Shown here in pieces: positions 5,721 through 11,848 of a stretch of DNA of 15,358 bases (positions are counted from its first letter, which is position 1; every line of letters begins with the position of its first letter). Both the position numbers and the translations under genes were made by a program. The stretch comes from Pseudolysinimonas_A sp041984585 (lineage in GTDB: Bacteria; Actinomycetota; Actinomycetes; Actinomycetales; Microbacteriaceae). The stretch is taken from NCBI GenBank assembly GCA_041984585.1, contig JBHIXX010000048.1, positions 1-15,358 of the forward strand. Reading direction: 5' to 3'. The notes under the pieces were generated by a model. It was not told the origin of the DNA. It searched no databases and saw only the letters and a program-made list of their open reading frames with translations.

Positions 5721-7003
5721 CCGTGCTCGGCGACCTCCTCGAGTCCCCTCGCCTCACCGCCGCGCTCACCACCGCGGGGATCGGCTCGGCCGTGTTCGCC
5801 TTCCCGCTGCGCCAGCTCATGGGCTGGCCCGGGCACATCGCCGCCCTGGCGCTCATCGTGCTGCTGATGCTCGCCTCGCTGATCGTGCGCCGCGACGAGC
5901 TGGCCCGGCGATGGGTGCTTCCGGTCTCGCTGCTCGCCTACCTCGGCTGGGCAGCGCTCTCGCTGGTCTGGAGCCAGTACCAGTGGGTCACCGTCGGCTC
6001 GCTCATCTACCTGGGGCTGTTCACCGCGATGGGGGTGTTCATCGGACTCTCCCGCGACACCATCCAGGTGGTGCGCAGCACGGGGGACGTGCTGCGGGTC
6101 GCCCTCGCGCTCTCGCTCGCGCTCGAGGTGTTCTCCGGCATCCTCATCGACGCGCCCATCCCGTTCCTCGGCATCGACGGCGGGATCGCGACCGGCGGCG
6201 CGATCTCCGGCGTGCTCAACACCCGCAACGCGCTCGGCCTGGCCGCCGTGATCGGCGCGGCGACATTCGCCATCGAGTGGCGTACGCGGTCGATCACCCG
6301 CGGCCTCGCCATCGGCTCGCTCGCGCTCGCGGCCCTGGTCATCGCGTTCACCCGCTCACCCGTCGTGTTCGCCGTCGGCCTCGCCGTCGGGGTCGCCGCC
6401 GCCGCGCTCTACGGCATCCGTCGCCTCCCGCCGGGGCGGCGGCAGTGGGCGCAGTACGCCGTGCTCACGGCCGGCCTCGGCGCGGCGGTCGTCGTCTGGC
6501 TCTCCCGGTCGGCGGTGATCGCGCTGTTCAACGCGGGCGGCGAACTGCAGTACCGGCTCGAGCTCTGGCGCGACATGCTCGCGCTGGTCCCGCTGCACCA
6601 GTTGGAGGGATGGGGCTGGATCGGCCTCTGGAACTCCGACATCCCGCCGTACTCGGCCCTCATCACCGCCGACGGCGGAACCCACGGCTCGGGACTCAAC
6701 GCGGGCGTCGACGTGCTGCTGCAGCTCGGCGCGATCGGCCTCGTGCTGCTGCTCGTGCTCGTCGGACTCGCCGGCACCCGGTCGTGGCTGCTCGCCGGCC
6801 GCCGGTCGAGCGTGGTGTTCACCTGGCCCGCGCTCGTGCTCGTCGCCCTCGTCACCGTCTCGATGGCGGAGAGCGCCATCCTGGTCGAGTTCGGCTGGCT
6901 CGCCCTCGTGGTGTGCAGCGTGAAGGCCTCGGACGAGCTCTCCTGGCGGCAGGCGCTGCGCGCGCCGCGCCCGGACGAGCCGGATCTGCCGCACCGGCCG
7001 TGA
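5717..7003 (+). CDS. O-antigen ligase-like membrane protein, second copy, conserved His replaced
   Basis: A 428-residue polytopic protein, almost the same length as its neighbour and with the same layout of segments: about ten or more hydrophobic helices, VLNTRNALGLAAVIG (167-181), TRSPVVFAVG (212-221), Arg280 in LQYRLELW, and GWGWIGLW (298-305). The shared closing segment is SMAESAILVEFGW (382-394), against SLAESRLLIEIGW in the first copy. At the position of His331 of the first copy it has Leu327 (GLNAGVDVLLQLGAIG), and the following Trp is Gly. A His lies four residues earlier (His323). It may therefore be a partner or regulator without transferase activity, or a ligase with a shifted histidine. 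The GTG start overlaps the previous stop by four bases (GTGA). The C-terminus is a hydrophilic Pro/Arg-rich tail. Confidence 0.82.
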   Translation: MTVLGDLLESPRLTAALTTAGIGSAVFAFPLRQLMGWPGHIAALALIVLLMLASLIVRRDELARRWVLPVSLLAYLGWAALSLVWSQYQWVTVGSLIYLGLFTAMGVFIGLSRDTIQVVRSTGDVLRVALALSLALEVFSGILIDAPIPFLGIDGGIATGGAISGVLNTRNALGLAAVIGAATFAIEWRTRSITRGLAIGSLALAALVIAFTRSPVVFAVGLAVGVAAAALYGIRRLPPGRRQWAQYAVLTAGLGAAVVVWLSRSAVIALFNAGGELQYRLELWRDMLALVPLHQLEGWGWIGLWNSDIPPYSALITADGGTHGSGLNAGVDVLLQLGAIGLVLLLVLVGLAGTRSWLLAGRRSSVVFTWPALVLVALVTVSMAESAILVEFGWLALVVCSVKASDELSWRQALRAPRPDEPDLPHRP

Positions 7004-7023
7004 CCCGGGCACCGCGTTCCGCC

Positions 7024-7037
7024 GAGGGGCGACCCTC
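7024..7037 (+). terminator. Small hairpin between operon segments (possible weak terminator)
   Basis: GAGGG (7024-7028) can pair with CCCTC (7033-7037) around a GCGA loop, which is a GNRA-type tetraloop. It lies 20 bases after the stop of the second membrane protein and just ahead of the -10 at 7042. The stem is only five base pairs and no T-run follows, so intrinsic termination is doubtful. Confidence 0.22.
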
Positions 7038-7041
7038 TCGA

Positions 7042-7047
7042 TAGTCT
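7042..7047 (+). promoter_or_regulatory. -10 hexamer of a probable leaderless promoter for the GT2 gene at 7054
   Basis: TAGTCT is followed by exactly six bases (TCGACC) and the ATG at 7054. This spacing is the same as at 4428-4440. No Shine-Dalgarno sequence lies in those six bases. The 50-bp gap here is the longest break in the + strand series after 2407, consistent with a new transcript. Confidence 0.5.
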
Positions 7048-7053
7048 TCGACC

Positions 7054-8220
7054 ATGAGCCGGTCCACGCCTGCCGTCGGACCGGCCACGTCCGAGTTCGT
7101 CGATCTGCCGCAGTCCGCGACGCCGACCGTGAGCCTCGTCGTTCTCGCCTGGCGGCTCGCGGATGAGCTGCTGGACTGCCTCCGAGCAGTCTCCGCGTCC
7201 GTGGACGCCCCTCCGTTCGAGGTGATCGTCGTCCTCAACGGCGCCGATTCGATCGTGCGCGACGCGATGGCGCGCGTCAGGGGCGTGCGCATCGTCGACG
7301 TGCCGGTCAACATCGGCTACGGCGACGGGTGCCGTGCGGGCGCGGAAGTCGCCCGCGGCCGGCACCTCGTCTTCCTCAACGACGATGCGCTCGTTGATCC
7401 GACCTGGCTGGCCGCGCTGGTCTCGGTCGCCGAGGGAGACTCCGCAGTCGGCGGGGTCGGCAGCCTCCTGCTCGAATCCGACGGGGCCACGGTGCAGGAA
7501 GTGGGGGCCCGAATGGCTCCGGATGCCCACCCCCGCCCCTGGGGGCGCGAGCTTCCGCTGACCGAGGCGCGCCGCCGGGGCCTCATCGCCGCGCGCGAGG
7601 TCGACTTCGCCTCCGGCGCAGCACTGTTGATCCGCCGCGAGTCATTCGAGCGGGTGGGTGGGTTCGACCCCGTCTACCGCCCCGCCTACTACGAGGACGT
7701 CGACCTCTGTTTCCGCGTCCGGCAGGCGGGCTGGAGCATCCGCGTCGAACCGACCGCGAGGGTCGTGCATGCCGGCGGCGGCTCGACGTCGGTCGACCCC
7801 CACTTCCGTCGCTTCGCGATCGAGCACGCGCGCGAGGTGTTCCTGACCCGCTGGGCGCCGACACTCGCCGCCGCTCCGTCGCCCGATGCGCCGGGCGACG
7901 CCCTGTGCGACCCCGGCCTCTCCCCGGTTCCCCCGGCCGAGCGTCCGTCGCAGAGCCCCGAGCGCGTGGCGCTGGGCATCGCGTGGGACTATCAGGCGTG
8001 GATCCGCGACCGTCTCGATCGGCTGGAGATGCTCGAACGGGTGGCGCTGCCGCGGCTCGAGTCGCTCGAGCACGAGGCCGCCGACATCCGCACTCGCGGC
8101 CCCCTCGGACTGGCCCGCTGGCGGGTCGGGGTGTGGCGGCGCACGAGACGGCAGACCGAGGAGCAGCGCGCGGACATCGCCGCGATCCACGAACCGGAAC
8201 GGGAACGAAGCGATGACTGA
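7054..8220 (+). CDS. GT2 family glycosyltransferase, rhamnosyltransferase (WbbL)-like
   Basis: A 388-residue cytoplasmic GT-A enzyme. VSLVVLAWRLADELLDCL (26-43) begins the fold, VVLNGAD (59-65) and VPVNIGYGDGCRAG (83-96) form the nucleotide pocket, FLNDDALVD (107-115) holds the DxD-like triad at 109-111, ASGAALLIRR (186-195) follows, and YYEDVDLCFRVRQAG (212-226) is the catalytic-base region typical of WbbL-like rhamnosyltransferases. GGFDPVYRPAYYEDVD is close to the family consensus. Residues 270-303 are Pro/Ala-rich linker, and 304-385 form a charged helical tail that may be a coiled coil, ending in an Arg-rich segment (WRVGVWRRTRRQ, 356-367). The tail lacks the SWR motif of the other two GT2 enzymes. 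The stop lies eight bases inside the next gene, so the two are coupled. A 6-deoxyhexose donor is likely but unproven. Confidence 0.86.
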   Translation: MSRSTPAVGPATSEFVDLPQSATPTVSLVVLAWRLADELLDCLRAVSASVDAPPFEVIVVLNGADSIVRDAMARVRGVRIVDVPVNIGYGDGCRAGAEVARGRHLVFLNDDALVDPTWLAALVSVAEGDSAVGGVGSLLLESDGATVQEVGARMAPDAHPRPWGRELPLTEARRRGLIAAREVDFASGAALLIRRESFERVGGFDPVYRPAYYEDVDLCFRVRQAGWSIRVEPTARVVHAGGGSTSVDPHFRRFAIEHAREVFLTRWAPTLAAAPSPDAPGDALCDPGLSPVPPAERPSQSPERVALGIAWDYQAWIRDRLDRLEMLERVALPRLESLEHEAADIRTRGPLGLARWRVGVWRRTRRQTEEQRADIAAIHEPERERSDD

Positions 8221-9061
8221 GGTCACCATCAGCGGCGTCATCCACACGCTCAACGAGGAGCGCTACATCGCGACCGCGGTGCGGAGCGCGCTCCTGCTGT
8301 GCGACGAGGTGCTCGTCGTCGACATGGCGAGCGACGACCGCACCGTCGAGTTCGCCGAGAAGGCGGGAGCGCGCGTCGTGCAGGTCCCCCGGATGGGCGG
8401 CGTCGAGCCGGTGCGTGCGGAGATCATGGCCGGCGTCACGACCGACTGGGTCCTGGTGCTCGACGCCGACGAGATCATCGGGCCGGAGCTGGCCGACCGC
8501 CTGCGCGGAATCGCCCGCGACGACGAGGCGGATGCGGTGCGGATGCCGCGGATCACCTACATGGTGGGCGCCCGCATCCGGGGCGCCGGCTGGAGCGTTC
8601 CGCGGGAGAGGCACCTGCGGTTCCACCGGCCGTCGGCGGTCGTGTACCCGCCGGAACTGCACATCATGCCGTGGGCGACCGAGGACGCCCGCGTGGTCGA
8701 ACTGCCCGACGTGGACGAGCTGTCGATGGTGCACTTCAACTACCTCGGCTGGGACCACTTCGTGCAGAAGATGAACCGCTACACCTCGACGCATGCGCGC
8801 GAGGCGTACGAGGCCGGACAGGTGATGGGGCGCGGCCGGATGCTCCGCTCGCTGGTGCGGGAGATCTGGGATCGGATGGTGCGCGACCGCGGCTACCGCG
8901 ACGGCTATCGCGGACTGACGCTGTCGCTCCTCATGGCCTGCTACCAGTTGCTCACCTTCGCCAAGCTGCGGCAGCTGCACGAGGTCGGCGACACCGACGA
9001 CATCGGGCGCATCTACCTCGCGGAGGCGGACCGGCTGCTCCGCGGGGGCGACGCCGACTGA
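8213..9061 (+). CDS. GT2 family glycosyltransferase, WaaE/KdtX-like
   Basis: A 282-residue soluble glycosyltransferase. SGVIHTLNEERYIATAVRS (7-25) is the characteristic WaaE-type opening, VLVVDMASDDRTVEFAEKAGA (33-53, in parts) carries the first Asp cluster at 37-42, and WVLVLDADEI (79-88) contains the DxD motif at 84-86. ERHLRFHRP (132-140) and a conserved His in MVHFNYLGWDHF (172-183) follow, as in the LPS core beta-glucosyltransferase family. The C-terminal third (190-255) is helical and includes a hydrophobic stretch LTLSLLMACYQLLTF (235-249), which may lie on the membrane. The ATG at 8213 overlaps the end of the previous gene by eight bases and has no strong ribosome site, indicating translational coupling. 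It is the last gene of the + strand series. Donor and linkage are not readable from the sequence. Confidence 0.86.
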   Translation: MTEVTISGVIHTLNEERYIATAVRSALLLCDEVLVVDMASDDRTVEFAEKAGARVVQVPRMGGVEPVRAEIMAGVTTDWVLVLDADEIIGPELADRLRGIARDDEADAVRMPRITYMVGARIRGAGWSVPRERHLRFHRPSAVVYPPELHIMPWATEDARVVELPDVDELSMVHFNYLGWDHFVQKMNRYTSTHAREAYEAGQVMGRGRMLRSLVREIWDRMVRDRGYRDGYRGLTLSLLMACYQLLTFAKLRQLHEVGDTDDIGRIYLAEADRLLRGGDAD

Positions 9062-9110
9062 CCGGCGACGGCCGCCGACCCGACACGGCGGGCGGGGCCG
9101 GCTGTTCGGG
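9062..9110. terminator. Convergent intergenic gap with GC-rich inverted repeat (possible bidirectional terminator)
   Basis: This 49-bp gap separates two convergent operons. CCGGC (9062-9066) can pair with GCCGG (9097-9101), and CCGCC (9072-9076) inside it with GGCGG (9091-9095 or 9087-9091). That makes a GC-rich hairpin usable on both strands. No T-run follows on either side, so it would act as a weak intrinsic or Rho-assisted terminator. Confidence 0.3.
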
Positions 9111-9854
9111 TCAGAGCGACTCGCGCAGCTTCTCGAGCGCGCCCGGGATCTCGCCGTCGTAGATCATCTTCCCGTGCGAGAGCACCACGCCGCGGTGGCA
9201 GACCTTCTCCACCTGCTCGGCGCTGTGGCTGACGAACAGGATGGTGCGGCCCTCTTTCTGGAACTCCGCGATCTTGTCGAGGCACTTCTGCTGATAGCGC
9301 TCGTCGCCGACCGCGAGCACCTCGTCGACGAGCAGGATGTCGGGGTCGACGTGCACGGCGATGGCGAACGCGAGCCGCACGTACATGCCCGACGAATAGA
9401 ACTTCACCTGCGTGTCGATGAAGTCGGCGACCTCCGAGAACTCGACGATCGAGTCGAACCGCGCGTCGGTCTCGGCGCGGGTCAGGCCGAGGATCGAGGC
9501 GTTGAGGTAGACGTTCTCCCGACCGGTCAGGTCGGGGTGGAAGCCCGCGCCGAGTTCGAGCAGGGCCGCGACCCGGCCGCGGCGACGCACGGCTCCCGTG
9601 GTGGGGCGGATGATGCCGCCCATCACCTTGAGCAGCGTGCTCTTGCCCGACCCGTTCGCGCCGAGCAGGGCGACCGTCTGCCCGGCCGGGACCTCGAACG
9701 AGACCCCGGAGAGGGCCCAGAAGTCCTCCTTGAACCGGTTCGAGCGGCCGAAGTTGACGATCCGCTCCTTGAGCGACTTCTCCTTGCGGACGACGAACCG
9801 CTTCGAGACGTCGTCGACGCCGACCACGATCGGCGCCTTCTTGCGGGCGGGCAT
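9111..9854 (-). CDS. wzt: Polysaccharide ABC exporter ATP-binding protein (Wzt-like, short form)
   Basis: A 247-residue ABC ATPase of the polysaccharide/teichoic acid export type. Walker A is GANGSGKST (65-73), the signature is the export-type YSSGM (153-157) in place of LSGGQ, Walker B is PDILLVDE (171-178), and the H-loop histidine is His210 in LFVSHS. The N-terminal VSKRFVVRKEKSLKERIVNFGR (17-37, in parts) and ALLELGAGFHPDLTGRENVYLN (97-118) are hallmarks of Wzt/TagH ATPases. The protein ends right after the nucleotide-binding domain, so the C-terminal carbohydrate-recognition domain of classical Wzt is missing. It would power transport of a lipid-linked glycan through the permease encoded just upstream. 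Its ATG shares one base with the permease stop (TGATG). Last gene of the minus-strand operon. Confidence 0.93.
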   Translation of the reverse strand: MPARKKAPIVVGVDDVSKRFVVRKEKSLKERIVNFGRSNRFKEDFWALSGVSFEVPAGQTVALLGANGSGKSTLLKVMGGIIRPTTGAVRRRGRVAALLELGAGFHPDLTGRENVYLNASILGLTRAETDARFDSIVEFSEVADFIDTQVKFYSSGMYVRLAFAIAVHVDPDILLVDEVLAVGDERYQQKCLDKIAEFQKEGRTILFVSHSAEQVEKVCHRGVVLSHGKMIYDGEIPGALEKLRESL

Positions 9855-10825
9855 CAGATCTCCTGGGCGAAGTTGCCCTGCAGTCGGTGGAAGATCCGCT
9901 GTCCGATGACGAACAGCAGCACGCCCACCAGGAACGTGATGAGCAGACGGAGGTCGAGGTCGGCCGGCCAGGGCTGCGGGGGGATCACGGTCTCGGCGCC
10001 GGTGGAGGCGTCGACGCCGACGACGCGGTCCTCGGATCCCGCCTTCCACATCGCCCGCTGGAAGGCCAGCATCGCGGTGGAGACCGGGTTCAGCAGGTAG
10101 ACGTCGGTGATCCAGGAGAGCCCGGTGCGGGTCGCTGCCTCGACCACGAACGACCAGGAGTAGACGATCGGCGACGCCCAGAAGAAGACCAGCATCCCGA
10201 CCTCGACCAGGTACTGGATGTCGCGCAGGTACACGTTGAGCGCCGAGAGGAGCATCGCGAGGGCCACGCCGTAGACCAGGACGATCGCGATCGCGGGCAC
10301 GAGGTAGAGAAGGTCCCAGGACAGCGGGAACTGCTGGAGGACGAGCACCGCCGCGACCAGCACCGCGAACTGGATCAGGAAGTTCACGATCGCCGATCCG
10401 GCGGCCGCCAGGGGGAAGATCTCGCGGGGCAGGTAGACCTTCTTGATCAGCCCCGCGTTGTTGATGATCGAGCTCGTGCCCATCGTGACGATCTCGCTGT
10501 ACAGCCCCCACAGGGTGAGCCCGGCGAACACGAAGATCGCGAAGTCGGGGATCGCGCGCGCCGCGCCGAGGAACTGCCCGATCGCGACGAAGTAGATGAT
10601 CAGCAGCGTCAGCGGCTTGATCAGCGACCAGAGGAAACCCAGGCTGCTGTCTTTGAAGCGCGCCTTCAGCTCACGCCGGACGAGCAGACCCAGGAGTTCC
10701 CGCTGCCGGAAGATGTCGATGGCGGAGCGGAAGAACCCGCGGAACAGACCACCGGTGTCGGAGGTGTAGGTGTCGAACGGCATCCCCTCGAGGCGGGCCA
10801 TCCGCTCGCGCGACGCGGCCGTCAT
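9854..10825 (-). CDS. wzm: Polysaccharide ABC exporter permease (Wzm-like, ABC-2 family)
   Basis: A 323-residue ABC-2 type membrane protein with six likely transmembrane helices (about 70-89, 96-116, 143-165, 173-196, 206-224 and 293-311). LLVRRELKARFKDSSLG (47-63) is the amphipathic entry segment of O-antigen and teichoic acid exporters. NNAGLIKKVYLPREIFPLA (122-140) is the coupling-helix region that contacts the ATPase. SALNVYLRDIQYLVEVG (194-210) and WASPIVYSW (216-224) match the family. The external loop before the last helix (225-290) is long, with an acidic patch (GSEDRVVGVDASTGAETV). The ATG at 10825 overlaps the upstream stop by ATGA; a second Met at residue 9 is a possible start. Together with the ATPase it forms a half- or full exporter of the undecaprenyl-linked glycan. 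Confidence 0.93.
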   Translation of the reverse strand: MTAASRERMARLEGMPFDTYTSDTGGLFRGFFRSAIDIFRQRELLGLLVRRELKARFKDSSLGFLWSLIKPLTLLIIYFVAIGQFLGAARAIPDFAIFVFAGLTLWGLYSEIVTMGTSSIINNAGLIKKVYLPREIFPLAAAGSAIVNFLIQFAVLVAAVLVLQQFPLSWDLLYLVPAIAIVLVYGVALAMLLSALNVYLRDIQYLVEVGMLVFFWASPIVYSWSFVVEAATRTGLSWITDVYLLNPVSTAMLAFQRAMWKAGSEDRVVGVDASTGAETVIPPQPWPADLDLRLLITFLVGVLLFVIGQRIFHRLQGNFAQEI

Positions 10826-11784
10826 CCGTCGTCCCGGGGGTCCCCGTACTGCAGGACCTTGAGCCGCTCGAGCTGCTCCTCGACGAGCACGCGGTTGGTG
10901 CGCTGCAGGTCGGCGAGCACCCCGAGGGCGTAGGCGAGCAGCGCGCCGACCAGGAGCGCGACCCCCAGGATCAGCGACTGCAGGTGCTGACCCGCGTCTT
11001 CGGAGAAGAAGATGATCAGGATGAGGTAGCGCACGAACGGCACCAGCGCGGCGACCAGCATCACGGTGCCGATCAGGGCGAAGAAGCCGAGCGGCTTGAA
11101 CATCATGTAGCTGCGCAGGATGGCCTCGGCCGACTTGCCGACGTGGTGCCACATGTTGCGGAACAGCCGCGACTCGCGGGTCTTCGGATTGGTCTCGATC
11201 GGGACGCTGGCGATCTTCAGGCGCTTGTTCCCCGCCTGGATGATCGTCTCCATCGTGTAGGAGAACTGCGTGACGACGTTGAGCTGCAGCAGCGACGCCT
11301 TCGAGTAGGCGCGGAAGCCGCTCGCGGCGTCGGGGAGGTCGGTGCTCGCGGCGAGGTTCACCACCCCGCTGCCCACCCGCTGCAGCAGCTTCTTCAGGGG
11401 GGAGAAGTGCGCGATCTTCTGCGTCTGCCGGTCGCCGATCGCGATGTCGGCCTCGCCGCGCACGATCGGCTGCACCAGGTCGGCGATCTTCTCCTGCGGG
11501 TACTGGTTGTCGCCGTCGGTGTTGACCACGATGTCGGCGCCGTGAGCGAGCGCGTAGTCGACGCCGTCGCGGAACGAGCGGGCCAGCCCCATGTTGCGCA
11601 CGTGGTGCACGAAGTGGGTGACGCCGTGCTCCCGCGCGACCTCGACGGTTCGGTCGCTCGACCCGTCGTCGATGATGAGGATCTCGATCTCGTCGACCCC
11701 GTCGATCGCGGTGGGGATCGACTCCAGCACCGCCGGGAGGGTCGTCTCCTCGTTCAGGCACGGGACCTGGACGAACAGCTTCAT
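10822..11784 (-). CDS. DPM1-like membrane-anchored GT2 glycosyltransferase
   Basis: A 320-residue polyprenyl-phosphate glycosyltransferase-like protein. VQVPCLNEE (5-13), LIIDDGSSDRT (36-46), NMGLARSFRDGVDYAL (64-79) and NTDGDNQYP (88-96, DxD at 90-92) are the catalytic marks. SGFRAYSK (155-162) and ETNPKTRESRL (197-207) define the subgroup commonly found in exopolysaccharide and lipid-sugar loci. Two transmembrane helices follow (about 231-257 and 269-290) with a charged cytoplasmic C-terminal tail. By family it would transfer a sugar to undecaprenyl phosphate or act on a lipid-linked acceptor at the membrane. The ATG at 11784 has a good ribosome site (AGGAGA) and is the first gene after a probable promoter, followed by the exporter genes with a four-base overlap. 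Function in making a lipid-linked donor for chain decoration, or in priming, is inference. Confidence 0.9.
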   Translation of the reverse strand: MKLFVQVPCLNEETTLPAVLESIPTAIDGVDEIEILIIDDGSSDRTVEVAREHGVTHFVHHVRNMGLARSFRDGVDYALAHGADIVVNTDGDNQYPQEKIADLVQPIVRGEADIAIGDRQTQKIAHFSPLKKLLQRVGSGVVNLAASTDLPDAASGFRAYSKASLLQLNVVTQFSYTMETIIQAGNKRLKIASVPIETNPKTRESRLFRNMWHHVGKSAEAILRSYMMFKPLGFFALIGTVMLVAALVPFVRYLILIIFFSEDAGQHLQSLILGVALLVGALLAYALGVLADLQRTNRVLVEEQLERLKVLQYGDPRDDG

Positions 11785-11787
11785 GGT

Positions 11788-11793
11788 TCTCCT
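11788..11793 (-). promoter_or_regulatory. Ribosome binding site of the DPM1-like GT gene
   Basis: On the minus strand AGGAGA precedes the ATG at 11784 by three bases (AGGAGAACCATG). It is the best Shine-Dalgarno sequence in the window and supports this start, which leads directly into the KLFVQVPCLNEE strand. Confidence 0.7.
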
Positions 11794-11832
11794 GCTCGAA
11801 CGGCGTGGCGGACCCGGGCGCGGGCCCCGCAC

Positions 11833-11838
11833 AGTCTA
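11833..11838 (-). promoter_or_regulatory. -10 hexamer of a probable internal promoter before the exporter genes
   Basis: The minus strand reads TAGACT at 11838-11833, in the 64-bp gap after the GT4 stop. A start near 11826 gives a leader of about 40 bases with the AGGAGA site. Between them lies a GC-rich hairpin (CCCG 11813-11816 with CGGG 11821-11824, loop GGCG). The hairpin could alternatively serve as a weak terminator for the GT4 genes. No clear -35 is seen. Confidence 0.38.
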
Positions 11839-11848
11839 ACCGCGCCGG

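Noticed and set aside
5717..7003. Second membrane protein as a pseudogene
   Set aside because: The frame is intact over the full family length with all other motifs and normal codon use; only the histidine motif differs, so loss or change of activity is more likely than decay.
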